A stretch of 64,000 bases of DNA, from positions 186,001 through 250,000 of the forward strand of contig NZ_JABENB010000001.1 in NCBI RefSeq assembly GCF_013002715.1. Direction: 5' to 3'. Positions 1-7,669 of this stretch are shown in pieces. The DNA comes from Flexivirga aerilata. Lineage in GTDB: Bacteria > Actinomycetota > Actinomycetes > Actinomycetales > Dermatophilaceae. The notes below the pieces were generated by a model. That model ran no database searches and had not been told where the DNA came from. It saw only the letters and a program-made list of their open reading frames with translations. The first letter of the stretch is position 1. Every line of letters starts with the position of its first letter. The position numbers and the translations under genes were made by a program.

Positions 1-31
1 ACGCCGGGAGCGGGCCGCTAGGCTGACGCGC

Positions 32-589
32 GTGACGCAACGACTGCCCCTCAGCCACTCCAAGGCATCCCGTGCGGCGCTCGGTGCGCTGACACTGGCG
101 ACCGCGGCGACCACCCTCAGCGGGTGCATGTACCTCTCGCCGGACCAGACCACCAAGAGCTACATCGCCTCCGACGGCACCACCGCCAAGGTCGGCGACG
201 TGCAGCTGCAGAACGTGCTGATCGTCACCAGCGACAAGGGTCAGCCGGGCACGTTGTCCGGCCTCGCGGTCAACAACTCGCAGGCACCGGTCAAACTGAC
301 CATCTCCTCCCCCGGCGCCGCCAAGCGCGAGATCACCATCGCCGGCTCGACCGCGGTGCGGCTGGACGGCAAGCCCAACGGCGACGACAAGGCCGCGGTC
401 TCCCCCGCGGTGAGCATCTCCTCGGTCGCCTCCCAGCCGGGCCTCGCCCAGCAGGTGGTCTTCTCCACGCCCGGCTCCGGCCCCACCCAGGTGCAGGTGC
501 CGATCATGCTCGACCAGCCGCCGTACGGCTCGGCCGAACCGTCGCACCCGACGTTCACCCCGCCGCCGACCACCGGCCACGGCGAGTGA
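32..589 (+). CDS. LpqE-like secreted lipoprotein
   Basis: 185 aa. The N-terminus has a basic start, a hydrophobic stretch and an L-S-G-C lipobox with Cys32, so the protein should be lipid-anchored outside the membrane. The rest is a beta-rich domain of about 150 residues ending in a Pro/Thr-rich tail. Actinobacterial lipoproteins of this size (LpqE in mycobacteria) sit beside carD, and in streptomycetes carD lies near phoU/phoRP. The neighbourhood therefore fits, although carD itself would lie outside the window. The start is GTG. Function is unknown; a copper-chaperone-like fold is possible but not shown here. Confidence 0.75.
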   Translation: MTQRLPLSHSKASRAALGALTLATAATTLSGCMYLSPDQTTKSYIASDGTTAKVGDVQLQNVLIVTSDKGQPGTLSGLAVNNSQAPVKLTISSPGAAKREITIAGSTAVRLDGKPNGDDKAAVSPAVSISSVASQPGLAQQVVFSTPGSGPTQVQVPIMLDQPPYGSAEPSHPTFTPPPTTGHGE

Positions 590-610
590 CCTGAGGGACC
601 ACACGCACAA

Positions 611-646
611 CCCACTGAACCCACTGGACCCACTGAATGCACTGAG
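611..646. repeat. Four 9-bp direct repeats
   Basis: Tandem copies of CCCACTGAA (611-619, 620-628 with one change, 629-637, and a diverged fourth) lie between the lipoprotein stop and the terminator hairpin. The fourth copy runs into the hairpin arm. No function is evident. Confidence 0.7.
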
Positions 647-679
647 CGCCGACCGCCCGAGCGGTCGGCGCTCAGTGCA
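638..679. terminator. Perfect 19-bp hairpin between convergent genes
   Basis: Arms 638-656 and 661-679 are perfectly complementary around a CCGA loop. It lies between the convergent lipoprotein gene and regX3. There is no T-run, as is common in high-GC actinobacteria, so it probably acts in both directions. Confidence 0.85.
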
Positions 680-691
680 TCACTCGGTGGC

Positions 692-1375
692 TCACGGCGC
701 CTCGAACTTGTAGCCCAGCCCCCGCACCGTCACGATGTAGCGCGGGCTCGCCGGGTCCGGCTCGACCTTGGCCCGCAGCCGTTTGATGTGCACGTCGAGC
801 GTCTTGGTGTCGCCGACGTAGTCGCTGCCCCACACCCGGTCGATCAGCTGCCCGCGCGTCAGCACCCGGCCGGTGTTGCGCAGCAGCAACTCCAGCAGCT
901 CGAACTCCTTCAGCGGCAACGCCGTCGGCTCCCCGTCGACGACCACCGTGTGCCGGTCGACGTCCATCCGCACCGGGCCGCTCTGCAGCGTCGCCGGCAG
1001 CAGCTCGTCGGCCTCCTGACCACGCCGCAGCACCGCCTTGATGCGGGCCAGCAGCTCACGCGAGGAGTAGGGCTTGGTCACGTAGTCGTCGGCGCCGAGC
1101 TCCAGCCCGACCACCTTGTCGACCTCGGAGTCCTTGGCGGTGAGCATGATCACCGGGACGTTCGACTTCTGGCGCAGCGCCCGGCATACGTCGACCCCCG
1201 ACATACCCGGCAGCATCAGGTCCAGCAGCACCAGGTCCGCACCGCCCCGGTCGAACTCCACCAGAGCGTCCGGCCCGGTCTCGACGAGCGCGACGTCGTA
1301 GCCCTCCTTGCCGAGCAGGTAACCGAGCGGGTCGGAGATCGACTCTTCGTCTTCGACCACGAGGATGCGCGTCAT
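692..1375 (-). CDS. regX3: Two-component response regulator RegX3/PhoP type
   Basis: 227 aa, OmpR/PhoB family. The receiver domain (about 1-115) has the acidic pair Asp9/Glu10, phospho-acceptor Asp52 in LLDLMLPGMSG, and the conserved Lys in the YVTKPY segment. A winged-helix DNA-binding domain follows (about 130-225) with the PRYIVTVRGLGYKF signature. It is the cognate regulator of the kinase just upstream, with a 4-bp ATGA overlap, and would control phosphate-starvation genes such as pst. Direct-repeat PHO boxes near senX3/phoU and pstS are its likely targets. The sequence closely follows mycobacterial RegX3, and phoU and gpmA are neighbours as expected. Confidence 0.95.
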   Translation of the reverse strand: MTRILVVEDEESISDPLGYLLGKEGYDVALVETGPDALVEFDRGGADLVLLDLMLPGMSGVDVCRALRQKSNVPVIMLTAKDSEVDKVVGLELGADDYVTKPYSSRELLARIKAVLRRGQEADELLPATLQSGPVRMDVDRHTVVVDGEPTALPLKEFELLELLLRNTGRVLTRGQLIDRVWGSDYVGDTKTLDVHIKRLRAKVEPDPASPRYIVTVRGLGYKFEAP

Positions 1376-2655
1376 GGGGTGACCTTCCTGGGAGTGTTGT
1401 GCTCAGGCGTTCGTTCTGCGGGTATGACGGGAGCCGCGGGCGCCGGGCGCGCGGCAGGCAGCCGGATCGTGAAGGTCGAGCCCTGGCCCTCCTCGGACCA
1501 GACGCTCACCTCGCCGCCGTGATTGGCGCTCACGTGCTTCACGATCGCCAGGCCGAGGCCGGTGCCGCCGGTGCGGCGCGAGCGCGCCGCGTCCACGCGG
1601 TAGAACCGCTCGAAGACGCGGTCGAGGTCGGCCGGCGGGATGCCACGCCCCTGATCCTTCACGACCAGCGTGATCAGGTCCGGCCCGGGCTGCACGGTGA
1701 CCCCGACGCGGGTGCCGGAGTCGGAGTAGTTGAGGGCGTTCTCGACCAGGTTGCGGACCGCGGTGGTGATCAGGTTGCCGTCGCCGTAGATCAGCGCCGG
1801 CTCCGACGGGTCGCCGAGCGCGGTCGAGATCTCGATGTCGCGGTCGGCGGCGACGACCTGCAGGTGCTCGACCGCTTCGCGCACGCAGACTCGCACGTCG
1901 ACCAGCACCGGCTCGTCGAGGGTGTCGGCGACCTGCAACCGCGAGAGTTCGATGATCTCCTGCACCAGCCGCGCCAGGCGTGAGGTCTCCACGCGCATCC
2001 GGCCGGCGAAGCGGTGCACCGCCTCCGGGTCGTCGCGGGCGTCGTCCATCGCCTCGGCGAGCAGGGTCAGGCCGCTCACCGGCGTCTTCAGCTCGTGCGA
2101 GACGTTGACCACGAAATCGCGGCGGGTCTCCTCGACCCGGCGGGAGTGGGTGCGGTCCTCGACGAGGACCAGCACGTGCTGCTGCGAGAGCGGCGCCACC
2201 CGCACACCGATCGTGAGCCGGCCCTGCCCGAGCGGGCCCCGCGCGACGTCGAGCTCGACCTCGCGCACGTCGGCGTCCCGGCGCACGTCGCGCACCAGCC
2301 CGCGCAGTTGCGCGTGCGACAGCTCGGCGTCGCGGACGAGGCCGAGCGCCTGCGCACTCGCGCTGGAGCGGACCACCCGGTCCGATGCGTCGATGACCAT
2401 CGCCACCGAGCGCAACGCGTCGAGCACGTCGATCGCCGGCGAAGCCAGTGGGGAGAGCGGCTCCGGCGGCGTCATACGGGCTGCGGGGGCGGGGCCGGGG
2501 CGGCGGGCACGCAGCGCGTAACCGACGACGGCGCCCACGACCAGGGCCACCACCACGGCGACGACTGCGAGCAACACGGCGCCCAATGTACGCACTCGGC
2601 CGGGTCGCTCCGCACCGCCAGTGCGCCGTATGCCGCCGGTCTGCCCGTTGTTCAC
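1372..2655 (-). CDS. senX3: Phosphate-sensing histidine kinase SenX3/PhoR
   Basis: Up to 427 aa. One membrane helix (about 22-48) is followed by a PAS-like sensor domain, a HisKA domain with phospho-accepting His187 in VNVSHELKTP, and an ATPase domain with an N-box (NLVENALNY) and G-boxes (DQGRGIPP, GTGLGLAIV). It phosphorylates RegX3. The GTG start at 2655 overlaps a PHO-box repeat, so a downstream GTG near 2595, just before the membrane helix, may be the true start. Divergent from phoU, with a shared 140-bp control region. Confidence 0.93.
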   Translation of the reverse strand: MNNGQTGGIRRTGGAERPGRVRTLGAVLLAVVAVVVALVVGAVVGYALRARRPGPAPAARMTPPEPLSPLASPAIDVLDALRSVAMVIDASDRVVRSSASAQALGLVRDAELSHAQLRGLVRDVRRDADVREVELDVARGPLGQGRLTIGVRVAPLSQQHVLVLVEDRTHSRRVEETRRDFVVNVSHELKTPVSGLTLLAEAMDDARDDPEAVHRFAGRMRVETSRLARLVQEIIELSRLQVADTLDEPVLVDVRVCVREAVEHLQVVAADRDIEISTALGDPSEPALIYGDGNLITTAVRNLVENALNYSDSGTRVGVTVQPGPDLITLVVKDQGRGIPPADLDRVFERFYRVDAARSRRTGGTGLGLAIVKHVSANHGGEVSVWSEEGQGSTFTIRLPAARPAPAAPVIPAERTPEHNTPRKVTP

Positions 2656-2682
2656 CTTGCGTCCCGACCGAGTTCACCACGT
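2650..2682. promoter_or_regulatory. Putative PHO box in the senX3/phoU divergent region
   Basis: Three contiguous 11-nt units: GTTCACCTTGC (2650), a degenerate middle unit (2661), and GTTCACCACGT (2672). The two good units start exactly 22 bp apart, matching the 11-nt direct-repeat architecture of actinobacterial PhoP/RegX3 boxes. It overlaps the annotated senX3 start codon and lies upstream of phoU, suggesting autoregulation. Confidence 0.6.
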
Positions 2683-2795
2683 CCTGCCACGGTCGACCCC
2701 GTCAGGCGCTTCGCGCTGCCCGGATGTGGCGCGGGACGACTTTCGACATACAGTGCTTCGGCCAACGGCCCGACGAGCGAGGATCTGAGACCACC

Positions 2796-3461
2796 ATGCG
2801 CGATGCATTCCACGACGATCTCGACCGGATCTCCGACGACCTGGTCGAGATGACCTCGATGGTCGACGCCGCGATGAAGCGCGCGACCAGCGCGCTGCTC
2901 GACACCGACCTGGCGACGGCCGAGAGCGTCATCGCCGCGGACGACGACATCGACCAGCTGCGCCGGGACGTCGACGACCGCGCGGTGGACCTGCTCGCGC
3001 GGCAGCAGCCGGTCGCGACCGACCTGCGCATGGTCGTCACCGCGATGCACATGGCGAGCGACATCGAGCGCATGGGCGACCTGGCCCGCCACGTCGCCAA
3101 GGTGGCCCGGATGCGCTACCCCGAGTCGGCGGTGCCGCAGCCGCTACGCGACACCATCGCGGAGATGGCCGTCGTCGCCGAGCGGCTCGCCGCCGCCACC
3201 GGCAAGGCGATCGCCGACAAGGACGTGCGCGGCGCCAACGAGATCGAGAAGATCGACGACGAGATGGACCAGCTGCACCGCAAGATCTTCGGCGAGCTGC
3301 TCAACCAGCACTGGGAGCACGGCACCGAGGCCGCGGTCGACGCGACCCTGATCAGCCGCTACTACGAGCGCTTCGGTGACCACGCGGTCGCCGTCGCCAA
3401 CCGGATCGTCTACCTGGTGACCGGTCGCTACGGCACCGAGGACGAGGGCCTGCAGGACTGA
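2796..3461 (+). CDS. phoU: Phosphate signalling protein PhoU
   Basis: 221 aa, made of two three-helix PhoU repeats with the usual metal-binding acidic motifs, for example DLRMVVTAMHMASDIERMGDLA in the first half and RYYERFGDHAVAVANRI in the second. PhoU links the Pst transporter to the SenX3 kinase and keeps the phosphate response off when phosphate is plentiful. The chosen ATG follows a GAGGA-like ribosome site; longer upstream reading has no family similarity. It is separated from pst by 21 kb, as in other actinobacteria, and transcribed away from senX3. Confidence 0.94.
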   Translation: MRDAFHDDLDRISDDLVEMTSMVDAAMKRATSALLDTDLATAESVIAADDDIDQLRRDVDDRAVDLLARQQPVATDLRMVVTAMHMASDIERMGDLARHVAKVARMRYPESAVPQPLRDTIAEMAVVAERLAAATGKAIADKDVRGANEIEKIDDEMDQLHRKIFGELLNQHWEHGTEAAVDATLISRYYERFGDHAVAVANRIVYLVTGRYGTEDEGLQD

Positions 3462-3483
3462 CGCCCGGCGCGGCCGCGGGCGA

Positions 3484-3710
3484 TCTCGTAAGCGACGGTG
3501 ACGCCAGCCGCACGCTTCGTCACCAGACGCGCCACCCCAGCGGTCCCGTAAGCGACGGTGACACCAGCCGCACGCTTCCTCACCAGACGCGCACCCCTCC
3601 CAGCGGTCCCGTAAGCGAAGGTGACGCCAGCCGCACGCTTCGTCACCAGACGCGCCACCCCAGCGGTCCCGTAAGCAACGGTGACACCAGCCGCACGCTG
3701 GCTTACGAGA
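3484..3710. repeat. Four ~60-bp tandem repeats with CGTAAGC core
   Basis: CGTAAGC recurs at 3487, 3547, 3610 and 3670 (periods 60, 63, 60). Each copy is followed by a conserved GGTGAC...CAGCCGCACGC segment. The last copy ends in the inverted core GCTTACGAGA at 3701, which also supplies the stop codon of the adjacent minus-strand gene. All periods are multiples of three. The same core recurs beyond the other end of that gene. Confidence 0.9.
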
Positions 3711-4683
3711 CGCGCGAGACGCCGGCGGCGCGCAGCCGGTATGCCGTGACAACCTGCTGCATGAACGCATCCTCCTGGATCCGCAGGCCCAGCAACGGGA
3801 TCCGGAGCACGGTCTCACCTCCGACGACGACGGAGTTCTGCCGCAGCGCGTCAGCCAGGACGTTGGCCGGCTCCTGGTGGTGGGCGCCGTCGATCTCCAC
3901 GAACAGCCGCACTCGGGGCCAACCGGCGTCGAGATAGATGCGGCCGTGCGGACCGCGGCGGATGACCTGCCGGGCCGGTGGTGGCAGACCGTGGCGACGG
4001 CAGGCCGCACCGAAGTCGAGCTCGCCAAGCGCCTGCGCACCGTCGATGACGTCGGCGACCACGGTGCGGATGAGCTTGCGGCGGCGATAGAGCCCCGCCT
4101 GCGGCAGCGTCCGTGCGAGCAGGTCGGTCGCCACCAGCCGCTGTTGCACCGCCATCGCGATGACGAGCGCCGCCGCCCGGTCGCTGATCGCCCACTGCGC
4201 AGCCCGCAGCACCGCCAACTCGCTGCGCACCCACGGAAGGTCTTCCGCGATCACCTGATCGGGGCCGTGCTCCCAGAGATCACCACGGATCGGCACCACG
4301 TGCCGGCTCACACCGGTCACGGCGATCGGGCTGCGCCCGTGCGGGACGGAGATGTGGACGGTCGGCTCGTGCCAGCCGGTCAGCCCGGCGTGCTGCAGCG
4401 CGCTGACACCGTCGAGCGCACTCACCCGGCCGCTCTCCCAGACGGCACGATGTCGCAACGCCACCTCGTCGAGCTGTGCGGCAGTGAGGCCGATCGTGCG
4501 CAGACCGTGCGCCCGCCATACACCGGCGGCGAGGAGTCGGCGCACCTGCCACCGGTCGACCCCGAGGGTCCGCAACTGCGCTCGGGACAGCACCCATCCC
4601 TGCTGCTCGGCAGCCGCATGCAGGCGGCGCAACGTCATGGCGTCCACCCGAGCCACGGTGGTCGCAGATCGGCAGCCCGTCAT
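3703..4683 (-). CDS. AbiEi-like / DUF559 endonuclease-fold protein
   Basis: 326 aa. The N-terminal ~130 residues resemble AbiEi antitoxin-type winged-helix domains (LRTLGVDRWQVRRLLAAGVW). The C-terminus carries a DUF559/Vsr-like PD-(D/E)XK-type core: Asp in YLDAGW, then FVEIDGAHHQ, then a beta strand near VVVGGETVLRI. Such proteins are frequent in actinobacteria and their biological role is unsettled; nuclease activity is inferred from the fold. The start is ATG at 4683, with an alternative ATG at 4638. The TAA stop lies inside a repeat core, and repeat arrays flank the gene on both sides, suggesting a transposed or recombined cassette. Confidence 0.75.
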   Translation of the reverse strand: MTGCRSATTVARVDAMTLRRLHAAAEQQGWVLSRAQLRTLGVDRWQVRRLLAAGVWRAHGLRTIGLTAAQLDEVALRHRAVWESGRVSALDGVSALQHAGLTGWHEPTVHISVPHGRSPIAVTGVSRHVVPIRGDLWEHGPDQVIAEDLPWVRSELAVLRAAQWAISDRAAALVIAMAVQQRLVATDLLARTLPQAGLYRRRKLIRTVVADVIDGAQALGELDFGAACRRHGLPPPARQVIRRGPHGRIYLDAGWPRVRLFVEIDGAHHQEPANVLADALRQNSVVVGGETVLRIPLLGLRIQEDAFMQQVVTAYRLRAAGVSRVS

Positions 4684-4748
4684 CGCGGGTCGCGAAAGTT
4701 GTGGACGGATGCGGCAATTCGCGGGAGATGTGGACGCGCACTAGCCGC

Positions 4749-4985
4749 GGATCCCGTAAGCGACAGTGCGCCTGACGTCACCCCCGCTTACGAGATGCGC
4801 GGGGCCTCGCCGATCCCGTAAGCAACAGTGCGCCCGGCGTCACCCCCGCTTACGAGATGCGCGCAACCGCACGCCCGCTTACGAGATGCGCGGGGGCTTG
4901 CCGATCCCGTAAGCAACAGTGCGCCTGACGTCACCCCCGCTTACGAGACGCGCGCAACCGCACGCGGCTTACGAGACGCGCGCGC
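4749..4985. repeat. GTAAGC/GCTTAC inverted-core repeat array
   Basis: This fills the roughly 300-bp gap between the DUF559 gene and gpmA. CGTAAGC cores lie at 4755, 4817 and 4908, and the inverted core GCTTACGAGA at 4786, 4848, 4877, 4939 and 4967. Each CGTAAGC is followed about 31 bp later by GCTTACG, so each unit can fold into a hairpin around GTCACCCCC. No gene is visible in this gap. Confidence 0.9.
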
Positions 4986-4986
4986 G

Positions 4987-5730
4987 TCAGCGGCCCTGGT
5001 TGGCGACGGCTTCGGCGGCCGCCTTCGCCGCGACGGGGTCGAGGTATTCGCCGCCGGGGACGGTCGGCTTGAGGTCGTCGTCGAGGCGGTAGACCAGCGG
5101 CTGGCCGGTCGGGATGTTGAGGCCGACGATCTCCTCGTCGCCGATGCCGTCGAGGTGCTTGACCAGCGCGCGCAGCGAGTTGCCGTGCGCGGCGACCAGC
5201 ACGACCTTGCCGTCCTTCAGGTCGGGCACGATCGACTCCTCCCAGTAGGGCAGGAAGCGCTCGATGACGTCCTTCAGGCACTCGGTGCGCGGCATGTCGT
5301 CGCCGAGGCCGGCGTAGCGGACGTCACCGTCCTGGCTGAACTCGCTGCCCGGCTCGATCGGCGGCGGCGGCACGTCGAACGACCGCCGCCAGGTCATGAA
5401 CTGCTCCTCGCCGAACTCCTCCAGCGTGGCCTTCTTGTCCTTGCCCTGCAGCGCGCCGTAGTGCCGCTCGTTGAGCCGCCAGTTGCGCCGCACCGGGATC
5501 CAGTGCCGGTCGGCGGCGTCGAGGGCGAGGTTGGCGGTGGTGATCGCCCGGCGCAGCAGCGAGGTGTGCACCACGTCCGGCTGCACGCCGCCGTCCTTGA
5601 TCAGCGAGCCGCCGTGCTCGGCCTCGGCGCGACCCTTGTCGCTGAGCGGCACGTCGACCCAGCCGGTGAAGAGGTTCTGGGCGTTCCACTCGGACTCGCC
5701 ATGACGAAGCAGCACCAGGGTGTAGGTCAT
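4987..5730 (-). CDS. gpmA: 2,3-bisphosphoglycerate-dependent phosphoglycerate mutase
   Basis: 247 aa, typical length for GpmA. It interconverts 3- and 2-phosphoglycerate in glycolysis and gluconeogenesis. [10 protein letters not shown] holds the phospho-accepting His10, [12 protein letters not shown] the catalytic Glu, and [13 protein letters not shown] the second catalytic His. It lies downstream of ybjN and mshA on the same strand, the same company gpm1 keeps in mycobacteria. The gap to ybjN is about 9 bp, so co-transcription is likely. Confidence 0.96.
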   Translation of the reverse strand: MTYTLVLLRHGESEWNAQNLFTGWVDVPLSDKGRAEAEHGGSLIKDGGVQPDVVHTSLLRRAITTANLALDAADRHWIPVRRNWRLNERHYGALQGKDKKATLEEFGEEQFMTWRRSFDVPPPPIEPGSEFSQDGDVRYAGLGDDMPRTECLKDVIERFLPYWEESIVPDLKDGKVVLVAAHGNSLRALVKHLDGIGDEEIVGLNIPTGQPLVYRLDDDLKPTVPGGEYLDPVAAKAAAEAVANQGR

Positions 5731-5739
5731 GGCGCCATC

Positions 5740-6249
5740 CTAGGAGCGGGCCTCGCCGCCGTCGCCACGGTCCAGCAGGTGGCGGAACGCCTCCAGGTTG
5801 CGCGTCGACTCGCCGCGGCTGATGCGCCAGTCCCACTCCCGCTGCATCGAACTGCGGAAGCCGAGCACCAGCAGGTCGTTGAACACCTCGTCGGACGCCT
5901 CCAGCACGGTGCCGAGCAACGTGTCGAGGTAGTCGTCGTCGACCGCCGCGACCGGCACCCGGGCCACCACGTAGACGTCGCCGTGCTCGTCGGTCGCGTA
6001 GGCGACGCCCGGACGGCGCAGGTTGCGGCGCAACAGGAACTGGGCAAACTCGGCGTGGTTCTCGTCAGGATGCCGTATGACGAAAGCGGTTGCGGTCAAA
6101 GCGGTTTCGCCGGCAACCAGGGACACCACGGTCTTCAGCTTGCGCTCCCCCGGGAGGCTGACCACAAACTCTCCGTCGCGGGCGCCGAGCTCCCACTCGA
6201 CGTCCGTGTCGGTGAGGTAGCGCTCGACGATGTCGGTGGTCCGGGTCAT
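5740..6249 (-). CDS. YbjN domain-containing protein
   Basis: 169 aa, a single YbjN (type III secretion chaperone-like) domain. It is rich in alternating beta strands followed by a helical tail (DEVFNDLLVLGFRSSMQREWDWR). Its position between mshA and gpmA is conserved in actinobacteria. It starts immediately at the end of mshA, so the two are probably translationally coupled. The molecular role is unknown. Confidence 0.85.
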   Translation of the reverse strand: MTRTTDIVERYLTDTDVEWELGARDGEFVVSLPGERKLKTVVSLVAGETALTATAFVIRHPDENHAEFAQFLLRRNLRRPGVAYATDEHGDVYVVARVPVAAVDDDYLDTLLGTVLEASDEVFNDLLVLGFRSSMQREWDWRISRGESTRNLEAFRHLLDRGDGGEARS

Positions 6250-7560
6250 TCAGATCGCTCTCTCGGTGCGGGGAAACTCGGAAATGCCGGTGACGACGCC
6301 AGACGCCTCACCGCGGGCACGTGCGTAGACGTGCAGCAGCTGGTCGGCCGTGGCGTCCCACCCGAAAGCTGCGGCGTGCCGGATCGCGTTGGCCGACAAG
6401 GCTGCCCGGCCCTCCGGGTCGTCGAGCATCTCGGCGATGGCCGCTGCCCACTCGCCGGGGTCGTGGCCGGCGACCAGGCGGCCGGCGTCGCCTACGGCCA
6501 TCGGAAGGCCGCCCACGTCAGCGGCGACGACCGGTGTGCCGCACGCCTCCGCCTCGAGTGCGACGAGACCGAAGGACTCCGAATATGAAGGCACCGCAAG
6601 CAGATCCGCCGCGCGATACCACTGCGCCAATTCGGCTCGCGAGACCGGTGGCACAAACTGCACCACGTCGGCGATGCCCAGGTCGCGGGCGAGCTGCTGC
6701 AGCGCACGGGGCTTGTCGAGACCGCTCCCGCTCGGGCCGCCGAGCACGGCCACGACCAGCCGCGAGCGCCGGTCCGGATCCTGCTCCAGCAACCGGGCGG
6801 CCGACCGCAGGAGCACGTCGGGCGCCTTCAGCGGCTGGATGCGCCCGACGAACAGCACCACCTCCGCGTCGTCCGGCAGACAGACCGCGGCGCGGGCCGC
6901 CGACCGGTCACCGGGCGTGAAGGTCGCCAGATCGACTCCGGGAGAGACGATTTCGACGCGTGCGGGGTCTGCGTCATACAGCTCGATCAGCTCGCGCGCC
7001 TCCCGGCGGGTGTTGGCCACCAGCACGCTCGCGGCGCGCACGACCTGCTCCTCGCCGATCTCCCGGCCGGAGGGTTCGGGACGATCGCCGTCGGCGAGCG
7101 AGGAGTTCTTCACCTTCGCCATCGTGTGCATCGTGTGCACCAGCGGCACGTCCCAGCGGTCCGCCGCGAGCCAGCCGACCTGACCGCTCAACCAGTAGTG
7201 CGAGTGCACCAGGTCGTAATGACCCTCGGGGTGGCGCGCCACGTGCCGCATCACGCCCGCCGCGAAGGCGCACAACTGGCCGGGCAGGTCGTCCTTCGCC
7301 AGCCCCTCGTAGGGGCCGGCGTCGATGTGCCGCACCAACACGCCCGGGCACAGCTGCACCGTGTCGGCGAGCGCAGCCGAGGTGCGGCGGGTGAAGATCT
7401 CGACCGCCACTCCCCTGGCCGCCAGCCGCTTCGCGGTCTCCACGACGTAGACGTTGAGCCCACCCGCGTCGCCGGTGCCCGGCTGATCGAGCGGCGACGT
7501 GTGCACACTGATCATCGCCACCCGTCGCGCCGGCGCGGCAGCCTCGGTGTCCACAGTCAC
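6250..7560 (-). CDS. mshA: D-inositol-3-phosphate glycosyltransferase MshA
   Basis: 436 aa, GT4 family with GT-B fold. It catalyses the first committed step of mycothiol synthesis, transferring GlcNAc from UDP-GlcNAc to inositol-3-phosphate. The N-terminal domain begins [19 protein letters not shown], and the nucleotide-sugar domain has [14 protein letters not shown] and a [20 protein letters not shown] motif with the catalytic Glu pair. The GTG at 7560 precedes the conserved start by about 15 residues; a longer reading frame upstream has no family similarity. mshD lies 13 kb away in this window. Confidence 0.94.
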   Translation of the reverse strand: MTVDTEAAAPARRVAMISVHTSPLDQPGTGDAGGLNVYVVETAKRLAARGVAVEIFTRRTSAALADTVQLCPGVLVRHIDAGPYEGLAKDDLPGQLCAFAAGVMRHVARHPEGHYDLVHSHYWLSGQVGWLAADRWDVPLVHTMHTMAKVKNSSLADGDRPEPSGREIGEEQVVRAASVLVANTRREARELIELYDADPARVEIVSPGVDLATFTPGDRSAARAAVCLPDDAEVVLFVGRIQPLKAPDVLLRSAARLLEQDPDRRSRLVVAVLGGPSGSGLDKPRALQQLARDLGIADVVQFVPPVSRAELAQWYRAADLLAVPSYSESFGLVALEAEACGTPVVAADVGGLPMAVGDAGRLVAGHDPGEWAAAIAEMLDDPEGRAALSANAIRHAAAFGWDATADQLLHVYARARGEASGVVTGISEFPRTERAI

Positions 7561-7631
7561 CCCACCAGTCTCGCACCGCCGCCGATTCGGGTCGCCGGCG
7601 CGCACGGCAGGCGAGATCGCCGGTGTCCGGG

Positions 7632-7647
7632 ACCGCCCACGGGCGGT
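7632..7647. promoter_or_regulatory. Inverted repeat in mshA/regulator divergent gap
   Basis: ACCGCC and GGCGGT arms flank CACG, 23 bases before the AfsR-type gene in the 109-bp divergent region with mshA. The arms are short and GC-rich, so chance is possible; it could be an operator or a leader hairpin. Confidence 0.3.
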
Positions 7648-7669
7648 GATCTTCAGTACCTTGATCGAC

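Noticed and set aside
3484..3710. CRISPR array from the ~60-bp spaced repeats
   Set aside because: The intervals between cores are themselves conserved copies, not unique spacers, and no cas genes are present.
4828..6588. 586-codon plus-strand frame over gpmA and ybjN
   Set aside because: Antisense to two clear genes and starting in repeat DNA; no family motif.
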